Part shown: in pieces, positions 4,875-14,002 of the stretch
How positions within the stretch are numbered: the stretch's first letter is position 1
How the letters are laid out: each line of letters begins with the position of its first letter
NCBI GenBank assembly: GCA_902773325.1
Contig: CACYDW010000080.1
Span: 1-34,142 of the forward strand
From: an uncultured Ruminococcus sp.
GTDB lineage: Bacteria; Bacillota; Clostridia; Oscillospirales; Acutalibacteraceae
Direction of reading: 5' to 3'
Length of the DNA stretch: 34,142 nucleotides
Translations under genes and position numbers: made by a program
The notes under the pieces: model-generated
The model's input: the letters and a program-made list of their open reading frames with translations, nothing else
What the model was told of the DNA's origin: nothing
Databases searched by the model: none

Positions 4875-7760
4875 TCATACGCTGAAATCGTCAATGATGA
4901 CCAGCAGTGCGCCGGTATCGGATTTGCTGTCGTATGCGATGTGCCTGAGATAGACTGCCGCTGTTCCGCCGGTTTCGGTAACACCCGATACCGATGCCGT
5001 TGCACTGGTAAGCAGACAGTTTTTTGCCGCTTCGGCAAAGCAAGGAGAGGTATTGGCAGTTTTCTTGCCATAATCACCGTTCACATAGCCGCTGTCTACA
5101 CCCGAGCGGAGAAGCAGATTCTTATAAGCGTCATTGGAACGCAGAATTCGGAAGCTGCCGCCCTGATATTCGATGACTGCGGCAGGTGTACCGCCAAGGG
5201 AGTGGTGCATACTGTCGGAGCGTCTGAGAATCTCCGCATCAAGGTTCACAGTGCCGATCTTATCATAGAACGCGGTGGTTTTGAGGTCATCACAACCCAG
5301 CTTATGGTAGAGCGGGTTGTCCTCCTGAAAATATTCACACGGCATGGGCTTGCTGAAAAGATACCCCTGTATCTTCTCACAGCCGATATCCCGCAGAAAA
5401 CGGAGCTGTTCCTCCGTCTGTACACCCTCACACAGCGTATGGACACCCATTTTGGATATCATGGAGATAATATCCGGCAGAATCGAGCCGGACTTGCCCT
5501 TTGAAGAGAAGCTCGAAAGAAAACGCATATCCAGCTTGATAAGGTCGAAGGTGAATTCCTGCAGGGTATTGAGCGACGAATACTCGCTGCCGAAGTCGTC
5601 CATCCATACGCCGAAGCCCGCCTGACGGAAACGGTCGATCTGACTGGCAAGAAAACGGTGGTTATGGATAAAGGCGCTTTCTGTGATCTCTATGGTGAGC
5701 AGATTATGGGGAATGTTATATTCATCAACGATGTTAACGACCTCCTCCACCACATCACACAGCTCAAAGTTCTGGCGGGAGAGGTTGACCGAAACGGGAA
5801 TCAGCGGGAGCCTCTTTGCCTTCTGAATGGCGAGGGTCTCACAGATTTTGCGTACCATATAGAAATCCAGCTTGGTAATGAGCTTGTTGTCCTCCAGTAC
5901 GGAGATGAACTGTCCGGGGGACAGCATACCCTTTTCGGGATCCATCCAGCGGGAGAGTGCCTCCATATCACACAGGCTGCCGGTCGCCGCGCGGACGATC
6001 GGGTGATAATACACCTTGATACAGCCCTTTTCGAGTGCCTCGTCAAAATGGTTGAGGATATGTCTGCGCTGGTGATATTCCGTGAACATATCGCGGTCAT
6101 AGAAGCGGTATCTGCGGTTATATTCCGCTTTGAGCCGCTTGCAGGCAAGTCTTGCCCTGTCGCAGGCAGAAGCGATATCGATCTGCTTGCCCTCGTCGGC
6201 ATAGATGCCCGCGCAGATCTGCACAGGAATCTCGGAGGGATTGCTGTATACCTTATCGTGAACAGCTTCTAACTTCTGCTCCAGTCTGACGCGTTCGGTG
6301 AGCACCACAAAATGATCCTCCGCCAGTCTTGCAACGGGCGCACCTCCGAAAACCTCCCTCAGCACATAGGAAGTGCCGATCAGAATACCGTCACCCTTGG
6401 CAAAGCCGTATTTTTCATTGATAGCCTTCATATCGCGGATATCAAAATAGACGAAAGCGGGCTGTTTTTTCTCGGCGCGCATATTTTTGAGCGTTGCTTC
6501 TGCAACGGTACGGAACAGCGTCATATTCGGCAGACCCGTGAGCGTGTCATAGTATGTACCCGAAGCCGACTGCATCAGCTTGGTAATATCCGTACCATCG
6601 AGGAAGAACTGATTATAACCCGTATCAAGTATTTTAAGCTTGACGCTTTTGATCTGCCCGTTAGAGGTTTTGGTAATGATCTCGGTCTGAAGCTCCGCAC
6701 CGCAGCGTTCATGGAAAAAGCTGATAAACTCATCAACAGCGGCGAAGCTTGCTCCCAGATGGGAAGAAAGGAAGGGTAGCAGCTTATAAAGCTCGGTGGT
6801 GATCTGGTGCTTTTGTGAAATGCCGCGTCTTGCATCGAGGAAATATGCCTTCTGCGCGGCACCGTCAATATATGCCATATAGTCAGAGCTTTCCGATGAG
6901 GTACTGATAACGGTTTCAAAGACAGCGCTCTCGGTAATGTTTTCGGCTTCGAGCCGGAGATAGAGGTCGCCGCTCTCGGGCGATTTCATCATCGAGGAGG
7001 TGAGCCGGAGCGTCACTCTGCCCTTGGCAGAGCATATTGAAAGAATATGTTCCGGCGGAACAATACCCGCCGCAAAATTTTCCTTGAGCGTTTCGGGGGC
7101 AAGCATCGCGTAATATTTCCGGTCTGCGGGTGATTTGACCCATGAAAGATGGAAATTGTAATAGTCCTCATAGCCGAAGCTGTCACCCAACTCCACTCTG
7201 GCATAGCCCAGTCCCGAATCGCGCACAAGCGTATCCTTTGTCAGATTCCACACCGAAAAGCCTTTGTAGCCGGACGTTCTGAATGGGATACCGTTCTTAC
7301 TGCCCTTGATGAAGCGGGCAAATTCACTGTCATCTCCAGTATCCTCCGCAAGGAACTCACAAAGCTCGTCAATGGGCGCCGGATTCAGGCAGACAAGATA
7401 CAGCTTTTCGCCGTCATCATCGGCATGGTAAGAGCCGCAGGCATGAATAAAGCGATATTCCTCGGATTCAGAGGCCCTGTAGCGGAAAAAGGTGTTCAGC
7501 TCACAGTCATCGCTGATAAATCTGGTGATAGCCTTTTTCACACGTCTGCTGTCTGACGGGTGAATATTGGGGCTGGCAGCGTTCAGAAGCTGCTCACAGC
7601 ATTCCACCTCTGTCATCGAAAGAAACCTGCGAAGCCCGACAGATATTGTAATTATTTCTGTATTATTTCCCTCATGCCTGAAAAGAACTGCGGGAACCGG
7701 AGAATTCTGAAGGTCTCCGAGTCTGGCAATCTCAGGCTCATAAAGCAATGAATCATTCAA
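4875..7760 (-). CDS. c-di-GMP phosphodiesterase with degenerate GGDEF and intact EAL domain
   Basis: This is a 961-residue cytoplasmic protein. Residues 1-400 have no clear membrane segment and look like sensory domains of PAS type. The GGDEF domain (about 403-560) starts with DTLTGLPN but has AEDHF (480-484) in place of GGDEF, so cyclase activity is unlikely. The EAL domain (about 570-810) keeps every expected metal and catalytic residue: EAL (600-602), VNLS, IEITES, WMDDFG, IKLD, EGVQTEEQ and QGYLF. A further PAS-like segment follows (about 840-961). The start is TTG, chosen because AAAGGGGAAATCACA precedes it and no closer ATG fits. A strong promoter lies upstream. It probably hydrolyses c-di-GMP, perhaps with the degenerate GGDEF acting as a GTP sensor. 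Confidence 0.93.
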   Translation of the reverse strand: MNDSLLYEPEIARLGDLQNSPVPAVLFRHEGNNTEIITISVGLRRFLSMTEVECCEQLLNAASPNIHPSDSRRVKKAITRFISDDCELNTFFRYRASESEEYRFIHACGSYHADDDGEKLYLVCLNPAPIDELCEFLAEDTGDDSEFARFIKGSKNGIPFRTSGYKGFSVWNLTKDTLVRDSGLGYARVELGDSFGYEDYYNFHLSWVKSPADRKYYAMLAPETLKENFAAGIVPPEHILSICSAKGRVTLRLTSSMMKSPESGDLYLRLEAENITESAVFETVISTSSESSDYMAYIDGAAQKAYFLDARRGISQKHQITTELYKLLPFLSSHLGASFAAVDEFISFFHERCGAELQTEIITKTSNGQIKSVKLKILDTGYNQFFLDGTDITKLMQSASGTYYDTLTGLPNMTLFRTVAEATLKNMRAEKKQPAFVYFDIRDMKAINEKYGFAKGDGILIGTSYVLREVFGGAPVARLAEDHFVVLTERVRLEQKLEAVHDKVYSNPSEIPVQICAGIYADEGKQIDIASACDRARLACKRLKAEYNRRYRFYDRDMFTEYHQRRHILNHFDEALEKGCIKVYYHPIVRAATGSLCDMEALSRWMDPEKGMLSPGQFISVLEDNKLITKLDFYMVRKICETLAIQKAKRLPLIPVSVNLSRQNFELCDVVEEVVNIVDEYNIPHNLLTIEITESAFIHNHRFLASQIDRFRQAGFGVWMDDFGSEYSSLNTLQEFTFDLIKLDMRFLSSFSSKGKSGSILPDIISMISKMGVHTLCEGVQTEEQLRFLRDIGCEKIQGYLFSKPMPCEYFQEDNPLYHKLGCDDLKTTAFYDKIGTVNLDAEILRRSDSMHHSLGGTPAAVIEYQGGSFRILRSNDAYKNLLLRSGVDSGYVNGDYGKKTANTSPCFAEAAKNCLLTSATASVSGVTETGGTAAVYLRHIAYDSKSDTGALLVIIDDFSV

Positions 7761-7821
7761 TGTGATTTCCCCTTTTGATCAGATAGGGCATACTTTGCGA
7801 GGATAGTTAATTCTTATAAAA

Positions 7822-7850
7822 ATCATACTACGATTTCATGCTTTTGTCAA
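7822..7850 (-). promoter_or_regulatory. SigA-type promoter of the GGDEF/EAL gene
   Basis: On the minus strand TTGACA (7845-7850) and TATGAT (7822-7827) are 17 bases apart, about 60 bases upstream of the TTG start. It is divergent from the regulator promoter at 7882. Confidence 0.85.
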
Positions 7851-7881
7851 TCAAAAACACTGCGTATTCAAAAAACAAAGG

Positions 7882-7910
7882 TTGAATGAGCAGACGGAAT
7901 ATGATACTAT
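7882..7910 (+). promoter_or_regulatory. SigA-type promoter of the XRE regulator
   Basis: TTGAAT (7882-7887) and TACTAT (7905-7910) are 17 bases apart. Because this promoter covers the upstream ATG at 7886, translation should start at 7949 instead. Confidence 0.75.
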
Positions 7911-7948
7911 ATAAACAACAAACAGGAGCAACTAAACGGAGGCTTGAT

Positions 7949-8788
7949 ATGATGGCTGCTATCGGAGAACAAATCAAGAAATACCGCACGGAAAAGGGTA
8001 TTACACAGGAACAGCTCGGTCAGCTCATCGGTGTCACCACACAGGCGGTATCCAGATGGGAGCGGGGCGGTATGCCCGATGCAGATATTCTGCCGCACCT
8101 GTCAGATGTTTTAGGGGTGAGTATAGATGCGCTGTTCGGGAGGGAAAAGCAGAGCTTTGAGCTGACGATCGCGCGGCAGCTCTGTCAGATGACGCGGGAA
8201 GAAGCCTACCGCTATGCGTTCAATATCTGCTGGGCAATTGAGATCGGTCTGGTGGGCGATCTCTCCGTTCTGGACGACATCATGGACAAATTCGTCGATC
8301 GATCCATAACGTCCATGGATAAAAAGAAAGACTATTTTGCCAAGATCATTAACGACAGCGGAATCGCCAATGCACGGATATCCCCCGGATTTCAGAACTT
8401 TTTTCTGATGGTTGAGCATGGCGGAAGTCTGAGAGAGCACCTTGCAGACCCCGAAAGGCTGCGCCGCGTATTTGAAATCTTCGCCGACGAAAAGCTGCTG
8501 CGTATTATCTTCTATATCTATTCCCGCCCGAATATCCCTATCGCCGTATCGCTCATTGCCAAAAGCACCGGATTGAGCGTCGGTGAGGTTGACCAGTGTA
8601 TGCAGGTTCTGTGCAGCAATAATCTTGCCATTCATAAGGTGGTAGCGACGGTAGAGGGCGATATGAATGCCTATATTATCCGGCCGGAAAGCTATGCCGT
8701 TTTGATGCTGTGCTTTGCCGATGAAATTGCAGGAAACCACCCCCGCCCCTTCTGGGGTAACTTTGACCGCAGCAAGCCGCTTCTCTAA
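7949..8788 (+). CDS. XRE-family transcriptional regulator
   Basis: The protein has 279 residues from the chosen ATG, which follows ACGGAGG by six bases. An alternative ATG at 7886 lies inside the promoter. Residues about 5-62 form a Cro/CI-type helix-turn-helix with KGITQEQLGQLIGVTTQAVSRWERG, then LGVSIDALFG. The remaining 200 residues are not a recognised ligand domain. The last 80 have a winged-helix feel (SLIAKSTGLSVGEVDQCMQVLCSNN), suggesting a second DNA-binding or sensing module. It is transcribed divergently from the phosphodiesterase gene and may regulate it or itself, but no operator is obvious. Confidence 0.85.
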   Translation: MMAAIGEQIKKYRTEKGITQEQLGQLIGVTTQAVSRWERGGMPDADILPHLSDVLGVSIDALFGREKQSFELTIARQLCQMTREEAYRYAFNICWAIEIGLVGDLSVLDDIMDKFVDRSITSMDKKKDYFAKIINDSGIANARISPGFQNFFLMVEHGGSLREHLADPERLRRVFEIFADEKLLRIIFYIYSRPNIPIAVSLIAKSTGLSVGEVDQCMQVLCSNNLAIHKVVATVEGDMNAYIIRPESYAVLMLCFADEIAGNHPRPFWGNFDRSKPLL

Positions 8789-9120
8789 ACGCACAGGGAA
8801 ATCAATCCTGTCGGGCAGTTCTCCCCCGCACCCCCTTCCTGAAAAAACGAACTTTTCGCCCATGTCTGATAAAGCAAATCATGCACAAAGCAGTGCTATT
8901 TACTGTGGATTTCAGAAATTGCTTTCCGTGGTAAACGCACCGTTGAATTGATATCATTACAGTTGTATCGGAAAGCAAAGCATTGATTGAATTTTCCTGA
9001 AAAATCGTTTAAAATAGAATCAAGAAATCGATCAATCAGGCGGCTTGCGGACAGCATCACAGAACACAGCAACGGTTCAATTCCCCTTTAGCCGCTTTTA
9101 ACAGTAAAGGAGAATGCTTT
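8789..9120 (+). other. Intergenic region upstream of the mutS-like gene
   Basis: No gene is seen. The stretch contains the promoter at 8987-9015 and the ribosome-binding site AAAGGAGAA at about 9107. Confidence 0.7.
8987..9015 (+). promoter_or_regulatory. Promoter of the mutS-like gene
   Basis: TTGAAT (8987-8992) and TAAAAT (9010-9015) are 17 bases apart. The leader of about 100 bases has no clear structure. Confidence 0.65.
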
Positions 9121-10755
9121 ATGGAAAACTTCAGCCTGCTTTATCCTTCGGGAAAAACCCCTGCATTTCAGACACTCCGCAGCGAAGCCTGTAACGACCT
9201 GTCGCTTGACAAAATACTCGACTATATCACCGAAAACGATGCCGAAAAAAAGACCCTCAGAGAAATGATGGTCAGATTGGAAAGCTCTCCCGAGGTCATC
9301 CGCTACCGCTGCGATGTTTTTGAGGACATCTTCCGTTTTCCCGCTCTGCGCAGCAAAATGCAGGAAATGCTGGAGCAGCTTGACTATCTCAAAACCATCG
9401 GGAAAAGCTTCAAGGACGAATCGGTCGCTCCCATCTGGCAGCTCGTCAACCGGCTCAAGGAGCTGGAGGCATACGCAGACTGCATGATGGGAATCCGTCA
9501 GGCATTAAAGGACTGCGATGTCCGCTCCGAGGGTCTGAAAAAGCTGGAAAAGTATGTATCCTCCGTTTGTGAGAGCAGCGGCTTTGAGCATCTGAAAGCC
9601 GATATCGACGGACTTCTGACCGAAACCTCCAGAATTCAGAGCATTACGCTGGGTGTCAATCTTGACGAAAGGCTTTGTCCCGTTGAGGTCGGCATTATGT
9701 CCATCAATGAAGATAAAATTGACCATACGGGTGTTCTGGACAATTTTCTCGGCTTCTGCGCGAAATTTACGGAGCTTATCAACCTGAACTCCGGCAGCAT
9801 GACAAGAATCCATACCGCCGCCGGCTCTGCCGAGGAGGATCCTCTCATGAAGAACCTCAGCCGCGCCGTCACCGATATGCTCTCCACCACCGTAAAGCAT
9901 CTGAAAACCAAGCTTGCAAGATATGTCAATATCAGTGCCTACAGCCTGACAAAATTTATTCCCGAGCTGCTGTTCTATATCCGCTGGGCAGACTTCTGTC
10001 AGCGTGTCACACAGGCGGGACTGCCGATGTCACGTCCGGAAATCCTCAACACGCGCAACAGTGCTCTCAACGCATCGGAGATGTATGATATCAAGTTAGC
10101 GATCTCCGTTCTCAGCGGCAAAAATCTCCATGTCGTTACCAACGATTTTGAATTCTCCACAGAACACGGCATCTACATCATGACCGGACCGAACCGCGGC
10201 GGCAAAACGACCTTTACGCAGGCAGTCGGAATGATGTTCCTGATGGCACAGCACGGCATCTATGTACCTGCAAAGCATCTGTCGCTGTCACCCTGCGACA
10301 ACATCTTCACCCATTTCCCCGCAGACGAAAACAAGACCGTTCACTTAGGCCGTCTGGGTGAGGAAGCTAAAAGAATCAACCTCATTTTCTCAGAGGCAAC
10401 CGAACAAAGCCTTCTGCTGTTCAATGAGCCGCTGGCTTCAACCTCCTTTACAGAGGGCTTATATATTGCCAAGGACGTTGTACAGGCACTTCGCTGCCTG
10501 GGCGCACGTACCATTTTCAACACCCACATGCATGAGCTTGCCATGAATTTAGATGAGATCAACGCAGAAAACGGCAAGCTGAAGGCTGCGTCACTGATCA
10601 CCGGCATACGCGACGGAGAACGCTCCTACAAGGTATTGATTGCTCCTCCCGAGGGTATCAGCTATGCAAGAGATATCGCCGAGAAATACGGTGTAACGCT
10701 TCATCAGCTCAAACAGACCATGCAGCAGTCCGAACAGTCAGAAAGAGCTTCATAA
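9121..10755 (+). CDS. Short MutS-family ATPase (MutS domain V type)
   Basis: The protein has 544 residues and lacks the mismatch-recognition domain of true MutS. The first 300 residues are helical, like the MutS core and lever. The C-terminal ATPase carries a Walker A TGPNRGGKTT (355-364), followed by FLMAQHGIYVPA. The Walker B region reads LLLFNEPLASTSF (Asn at 435), where classical MutS has an Asp-Glu pair. The same Asn is, from memory, found in other MutS-like proteins lacking recognition domains, so it is probably a family trait. FNTHMHELA follows. No endonuclease (Smr) domain is present, unlike MutS2. The next gene, an esterase, starts 22 bases downstream, suggesting co-transcription. 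A role in DNA recombination or surveillance is plausible but unproven. Confidence 0.88.
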   Translation: MENFSLLYPSGKTPAFQTLRSEACNDLSLDKILDYITENDAEKKTLREMMVRLESSPEVIRYRCDVFEDIFRFPALRSKMQEMLEQLDYLKTIGKSFKDESVAPIWQLVNRLKELEAYADCMMGIRQALKDCDVRSEGLKKLEKYVSSVCESSGFEHLKADIDGLLTETSRIQSITLGVNLDERLCPVEVGIMSINEDKIDHTGVLDNFLGFCAKFTELINLNSGSMTRIHTAAGSAEEDPLMKNLSRAVTDMLSTTVKHLKTKLARYVNISAYSLTKFIPELLFYIRWADFCQRVTQAGLPMSRPEILNTRNSALNASEMYDIKLAISVLSGKNLHVVTNDFEFSTEHGIYIMTGPNRGGKTTFTQAVGMMFLMAQHGIYVPAKHLSLSPCDNIFTHFPADENKTVHLGRLGEEAKRINLIFSEATEQSLLLFNEPLASTSFTEGLYIAKDVVQALRCLGARTIFNTHMHELAMNLDEINAENGKLKAASLITGIRDGERSYKVLIAPPEGISYARDIAEKYGVTLHQLKQTMQQSEQSERAS

Positions 10756-10777
10756 GCCGACACACAGGAGGTTTTTT

Positions 10778-11599
10778 ATGATACAGGAAAAACTGATGAC
10801 GATGAATCTGCCTTATTTTGAAGGCAAAAGCAAAACCGTGCGCGTTTTTGTTCCGCAGCATGAGGAGGGAGAAAAGCTCCCCGTGATCTATATGACCGAC
10901 GGACAGAATCTGTTTGATTTTGATCCGGACAAGGGTCAGTTCGGCTGCTGGTATGCCCGTGAAGCAGTGAGAGCCGAACGGGAGCGCAGCGGAAGGGCTG
11001 CCGTCATCGTTGGTATCCATAACGATGAGAGTCCTCTGGAACGTGCCAACGACCTCACACCGATAGAAATCGGCGCACTGAACTATCCCGACAACATGGA
11101 CGAGCAGGCAAGGCAGATGGCAGCCATGCTCCGACCGAGAGGCGAGATCTTTGCGGATTTTGTTCTCCATACGGTCATGCCCGCAGTAGAAGCGCAGTTT
11201 CCGGTTAAAACCGGCAGAGAAAACACGGCATTCTGCGGCAGCTCCTCAGGCGGTCTTGCATCGCTGTATTTTGCACTGGCATTTCCCGATAAATTCTGCG
11301 CCGCAGGTGTGTTTTCACCCGTCCCGCCCGGACTGATCTATATGCCGGAGGATGCCGCGCAGTGGATCCGCCGGCACATACAGCAGCGGGAAAATCTGCC
11401 GTATCTTTATATGTATGCGGGCGGTGCGGACGAAATGGAAAAGATGTTCTGCGCCGGATTGGAGCAGACCTGTCAGCTTATAGGAGAGTACTATCCCGCA
11501 GAGCTTCTGAACAAGGTCATCATGCCGGAGGAGCACCACCACGAATCCGCATGGGAAAAGGTATTCAAGGATTTTTTGCATATTTTCCTGTCGCGCTGA
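10778..11599 (+). CDS. Cytoplasmic esterase-family alpha/beta hydrolase
   Basis: The protein has 273 residues, no signal peptide, and a strong ribosome-binding site CAGGAGGTTTTTT. The fold matches the enterochelin esterase / esterase D group: VIYMTDGQNLFD near the N-terminus, the nucleophile elbow CGSSSGG with Ser at about residue 156, and a likely catalytic His in MPEEHHHESAWEKVF. An acid residue between them cannot be fixed by eye. The substrate is unknown. The downstream lipoprotein shares the same core, so this is a paralogous pair. It is probably co-transcribed with the mutS-like gene. Confidence 0.88.
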   Translation: MIQEKLMTMNLPYFEGKSKTVRVFVPQHEEGEKLPVIYMTDGQNLFDFDPDKGQFGCWYAREAVRAERERSGRAAVIVGIHNDESPLERANDLTPIEIGALNYPDNMDEQARQMAAMLRPRGEIFADFVLHTVMPAVEAQFPVKTGRENTAFCGSSSGGLASLYFALAFPDKFCAAGVFSPVPPGLIYMPEDAAQWIRRHIQQRENLPYLYMYAGGADEMEKMFCAGLEQTCQLIGEYYPAELLNKVIMPEEHHHESAWEKVFKDFLHIFLSR

Positions 11600-11605
11600 C
11601 AGTAT

Positions 11606-11681
11606 ATTATAACAGGCGACAAAAATATTCTTACTCAGAGTGATATCCGAAGGGGTGTGGGGCGACCAGAAAGCCCCCACA
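11606..11681 (+). repeat. Dispersed intergenic repeat, copy 2
   Basis: This is the inverted partner of 1-70. It starts a few bases after the esterase stop and contains a hairpin in which GTGTGGGGC (11655-11663) faces GCCCCCAC (11673-11680). There is no T-tract. It may serve as a 3' structure for the upstream mRNA. Confidence 0.75.
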
Positions 11682-11769
11682 ATCAGCCTATGATTCATCA
11701 AAGCATAAAAAATAATGTCGTTTACTATAAATACGATCAAGTAAATACAATCAAGGAGGAGGAACCGCT

Positions 11770-13596
11770 ATGAAAGTAAAAAGCATTTTAGCAGGAATCC
11801 TGTCAACCGTGATGTGTCTGTCCGTTCTGACAGCCTGCGGACAGCCCGAAGAAAACAAATCCGAGGGAAACAGCACATCGGCAGAGCAAAGCTCACAGTC
11901 AAATGAAAGCACAGACAAGAGCACGAACGAAAACAGCACCTCAGAGGGGAGCACGGATACCTCTGACGGCAGCAGCGATACACCCGAAACAAAAAGCCTT
12001 ACGCTGACGATCAGGGACGCAGGAAAATCCCCTGCCATGACCGCTGTTTTCTACAATACACAGAACGGCAGCACCAAAGAGGTGGAAATGACCAAAACAG
12101 GCGAGGACGACACCTGCTTTGTCTATACCTGTGAGGGCGACCCCTCCGCCTACAATATGTTCCATCTGATCTACGGCGAAAACAGCACCAATGATGTTTC
12201 GTTCAATTCCTTCATCGAGGCATGGTATCTCTGCGAAAGAGAGCTTCTCCCCTGCCGCACGGACAAGGACTATGACGAAAAGCCCGAATATCAGACCGTG
12301 AACCTCACCTTCCACGGCTATGACAAAAACGTACATATCTGGACACCCGAGGACTATGATGCCAGCTCCGACGTTAAATATTCTGTCATCTATATGCTGG
12401 ACGGTCAGACCGTTATTGACGCAGAACTCGACCCCGACAACAACAGAAGCTGGAGCGTTGCACAGCACGTGACCTCCATGATGGACGTTACCGACTATAA
12501 GGCCATTCTTGTGTGCATTGAAACCATGGGTGCTCCGGACAAATCCTTCAGCCGTGAGGATGAGCTTGTGCCGGATTTCGGCTTCTCGGACGAGATCAAG
12601 GAAAAAAGCGGGTGTTCATTCCTCGGCGCAGAATTCGGCGATTATCTGAGCAAAACAGTCGTTCCCTACGTTGAAGAGCACTACAACGTTTATCAGGACG
12701 CCGCTCACAGAGGACTCTGCGGTTCTTCTCTCGGCGGACTTGCTTCCTTCTATATCGGTTTTCAGCACCCCGAAACCTTCGGCACGATCGGTGCGTTTTC
12801 CTCCACCTTCAACGTCGGCACAAACGAGCAATGGGCAGAATATCTGATGCCGATCATACAGGCGGGTAATGTTCCGTTTGTATTCATGTATGACGGAAGC
12901 TACTACAGCGACAACGGCGCGCTCTCGGAGATGATGAACAACGCTCTGATCGAGAACGGATTCCCGAAGGATAAGATCGTATTCTGCAAATATGAGCCTG
13001 CCGAACATAATGTACCGAGCTGGAGTGCTGTATATCCGCAGTTCCTCGAAGCGATGTTCACGCAGCAGTTGGCAGCCGTCAAGTCCGGCGAACCCGTTGA
13101 ATATCTTGACAAGTCCAAGCAGCATCCCGCTCTTGACCCCAACATGACCGCACCTGACACGGAAATCGAAAACGATACGCGTCCGGATCACATCAAGAAT
13201 TATTTATTCTTTGACAACAGCGAAACCAAGTGGGAGCACGTATACGCTTATTTCTGGGGCGGTGTACCCGTCAACAAGGTCACAGGCGAAACCTTTGACA
13301 TGAAATATGCGGCATGGCCGGGATATGAAATGGAAAGAATCGAAGGAACGGACATTTACAGAATGCCCATGCCGGTTGGTGTGACGAATATTGTTTTCAG
13401 CACCGGTGTCAGCGATGAGGACGTAGCAAACGGTGTCGAAGCCTATCAGACAGGCAATCTTGCGATCTCCAATGTAAACAACTCCGGCAAGGTCTATAAG
13501 ATCGACACCTCCGTAGAGGCAAGACGCGGCAGCGGCAGATATGAAAAGACCAAATACCGCTACATGGAGGGTGAATGGGTCGATTATACCGAATAA
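11770..13596 (+). CDS. Secreted lipoprotein esterase with C-terminal carbohydrate-binding module
   Basis: The protein has 608 residues. The signal peptide ends in the lipobox SVLTAC (Cys 23), so it should be anchored on the outer face of the membrane. A Ser/Thr/Glu-rich linker follows (about 25-75), then an N-terminal beta domain (about 76-170). The esterase D-like hydrolase core (about 175-430) has VIYMLDGQTVID, the nucleophile elbow CGSSLGG (Ser at about 320) and a likely His in EPAEHNVPSW. Residues about 470-608 begin YLFFDNSETKWEHVYAYFW and resemble starch-binding CBM25/26 modules. It likely removes acyl groups from, or acts on, polysaccharide-bound substrates. The ribosome-binding site is AAGGAGGAGG. 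Confidence 0.87.
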   Translation: MKVKSILAGILSTVMCLSVLTACGQPEENKSEGNSTSAEQSSQSNESTDKSTNENSTSEGSTDTSDGSSDTPETKSLTLTIRDAGKSPAMTAVFYNTQNGSTKEVEMTKTGEDDTCFVYTCEGDPSAYNMFHLIYGENSTNDVSFNSFIEAWYLCERELLPCRTDKDYDEKPEYQTVNLTFHGYDKNVHIWTPEDYDASSDVKYSVIYMLDGQTVIDAELDPDNNRSWSVAQHVTSMMDVTDYKAILVCIETMGAPDKSFSREDELVPDFGFSDEIKEKSGCSFLGAEFGDYLSKTVVPYVEEHYNVYQDAAHRGLCGSSLGGLASFYIGFQHPETFGTIGAFSSTFNVGTNEQWAEYLMPIIQAGNVPFVFMYDGSYYSDNGALSEMMNNALIENGFPKDKIVFCKYEPAEHNVPSWSAVYPQFLEAMFTQQLAAVKSGEPVEYLDKSKQHPALDPNMTAPDTEIENDTRPDHIKNYLFFDNSETKWEHVYAYFWGGVPVNKVTGETFDMKYAAWPGYEMERIEGTDIYRMPMPVGVTNIVFSTGVSDEDVANGVEAYQTGNLAISNVNNSGKVYKIDTSVEARRGSGRYEKTKYRYMEGEWVDYTE

Positions 13597-13633
13597 TCAT
13601 AGCATTCCGGAACAATAAAACTGCATCACACAG

Positions 13634-13678
13634 AAAAGGCATCCGCCGCAGGAGCAATTCTGCGGCGAATGCCTTTTT
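13634..13678 (+). terminator. Intrinsic terminator of the lipoprotein gene
   Basis: A long stem pairs AAAGGCATCCGCCGCAG with CTGCGGCGAATGCCTTT with one mismatch, around an 8-base loop, and ends in a T-run. Confidence 0.92.
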
Positions 13679-13832
13679 CGCTCTCCCCATGCTTCAGAAC
13701 CGCAGACCGCTGTTGTTTCCGGCGCGGAACAGCACCAATCTCCCATACTCAGAGCGATAGCTCGGTTGGATAGAAGCGTAGGGCAGATAAAGCTATCCCA
13801 CTTATCATCAGAGGGGACTTCCCTATGGTGCT

Positions 13833-13910
13833 GAGCCAAAACGCGAACATGGGTGCAGCGTCACGCTGCCTGAGCGAAAACGCGAACACGGGTGCAGCGT
13901 CACGCTGCCG
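13833..13910. repeat. Two 39-bp tandem repeats with palindromic cores
   Basis: Units 13833-13871 and 13872-13910 differ at only three or four positions. Each holds GGTGCAGCGTCACGCTGCC, in which GCAGCGT and ACGCTGC face each other across one base. The second unit ends 8 bases before the feo -35 element, so these may be operator sites. They could also be extragenic palindromes. Confidence 0.85.
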
Positions 13911-13917
13911 CTGTCGG

Positions 13918-13946
13918 TTGACAAATCAATCGGGTTAGAATATAAT
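13918..13946 (+). promoter_or_regulatory. Promoter of feoAB
   Basis: A consensus TTGACA (13918-13923) and TATAAT (13941-13946) are exactly 17 bases apart, about 55 bases before the feoAB ATG. No clear Fur or DtxR box was recognised. Confidence 0.88.
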
Positions 13947-14002
13947 AACACAAGTAAGAGGAATAAAACTATTATATTCAAGAAGGAATCGGGGAAAAGA
14001 AA

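Larger units (their letters stand above)
13597..14002 (+). other. Intergenic region upstream of feoAB
   Basis: The stretch holds the lipoprotein terminator (13634-13678), about 150 bases without recognised content, a tandem palindromic repeat (13833-13910) and the feo promoter (13918-13946). No coding frame is convincing. Confidence 0.7.

Noticed and set aside
7886..7948. Upstream in-frame ATG extension of the XRE regulator
   Set aside because: The extension lies over the -35 to -10 promoter region, and a good ribosome-binding site serves the ATG at 7949.
8111..8863. 250-residue minus-strand frame opposite the XRE regulator
   Set aside because: The plus-strand frame has a clear helix-turn-helix, promoter and ribosome-binding site; the reverse frame has none of these.
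13601..13613. Short TAGCATTCCGGAA match also present near 32979
   Set aside because: Thirteen bases with no extended similarity are not enough to call a repeat family.
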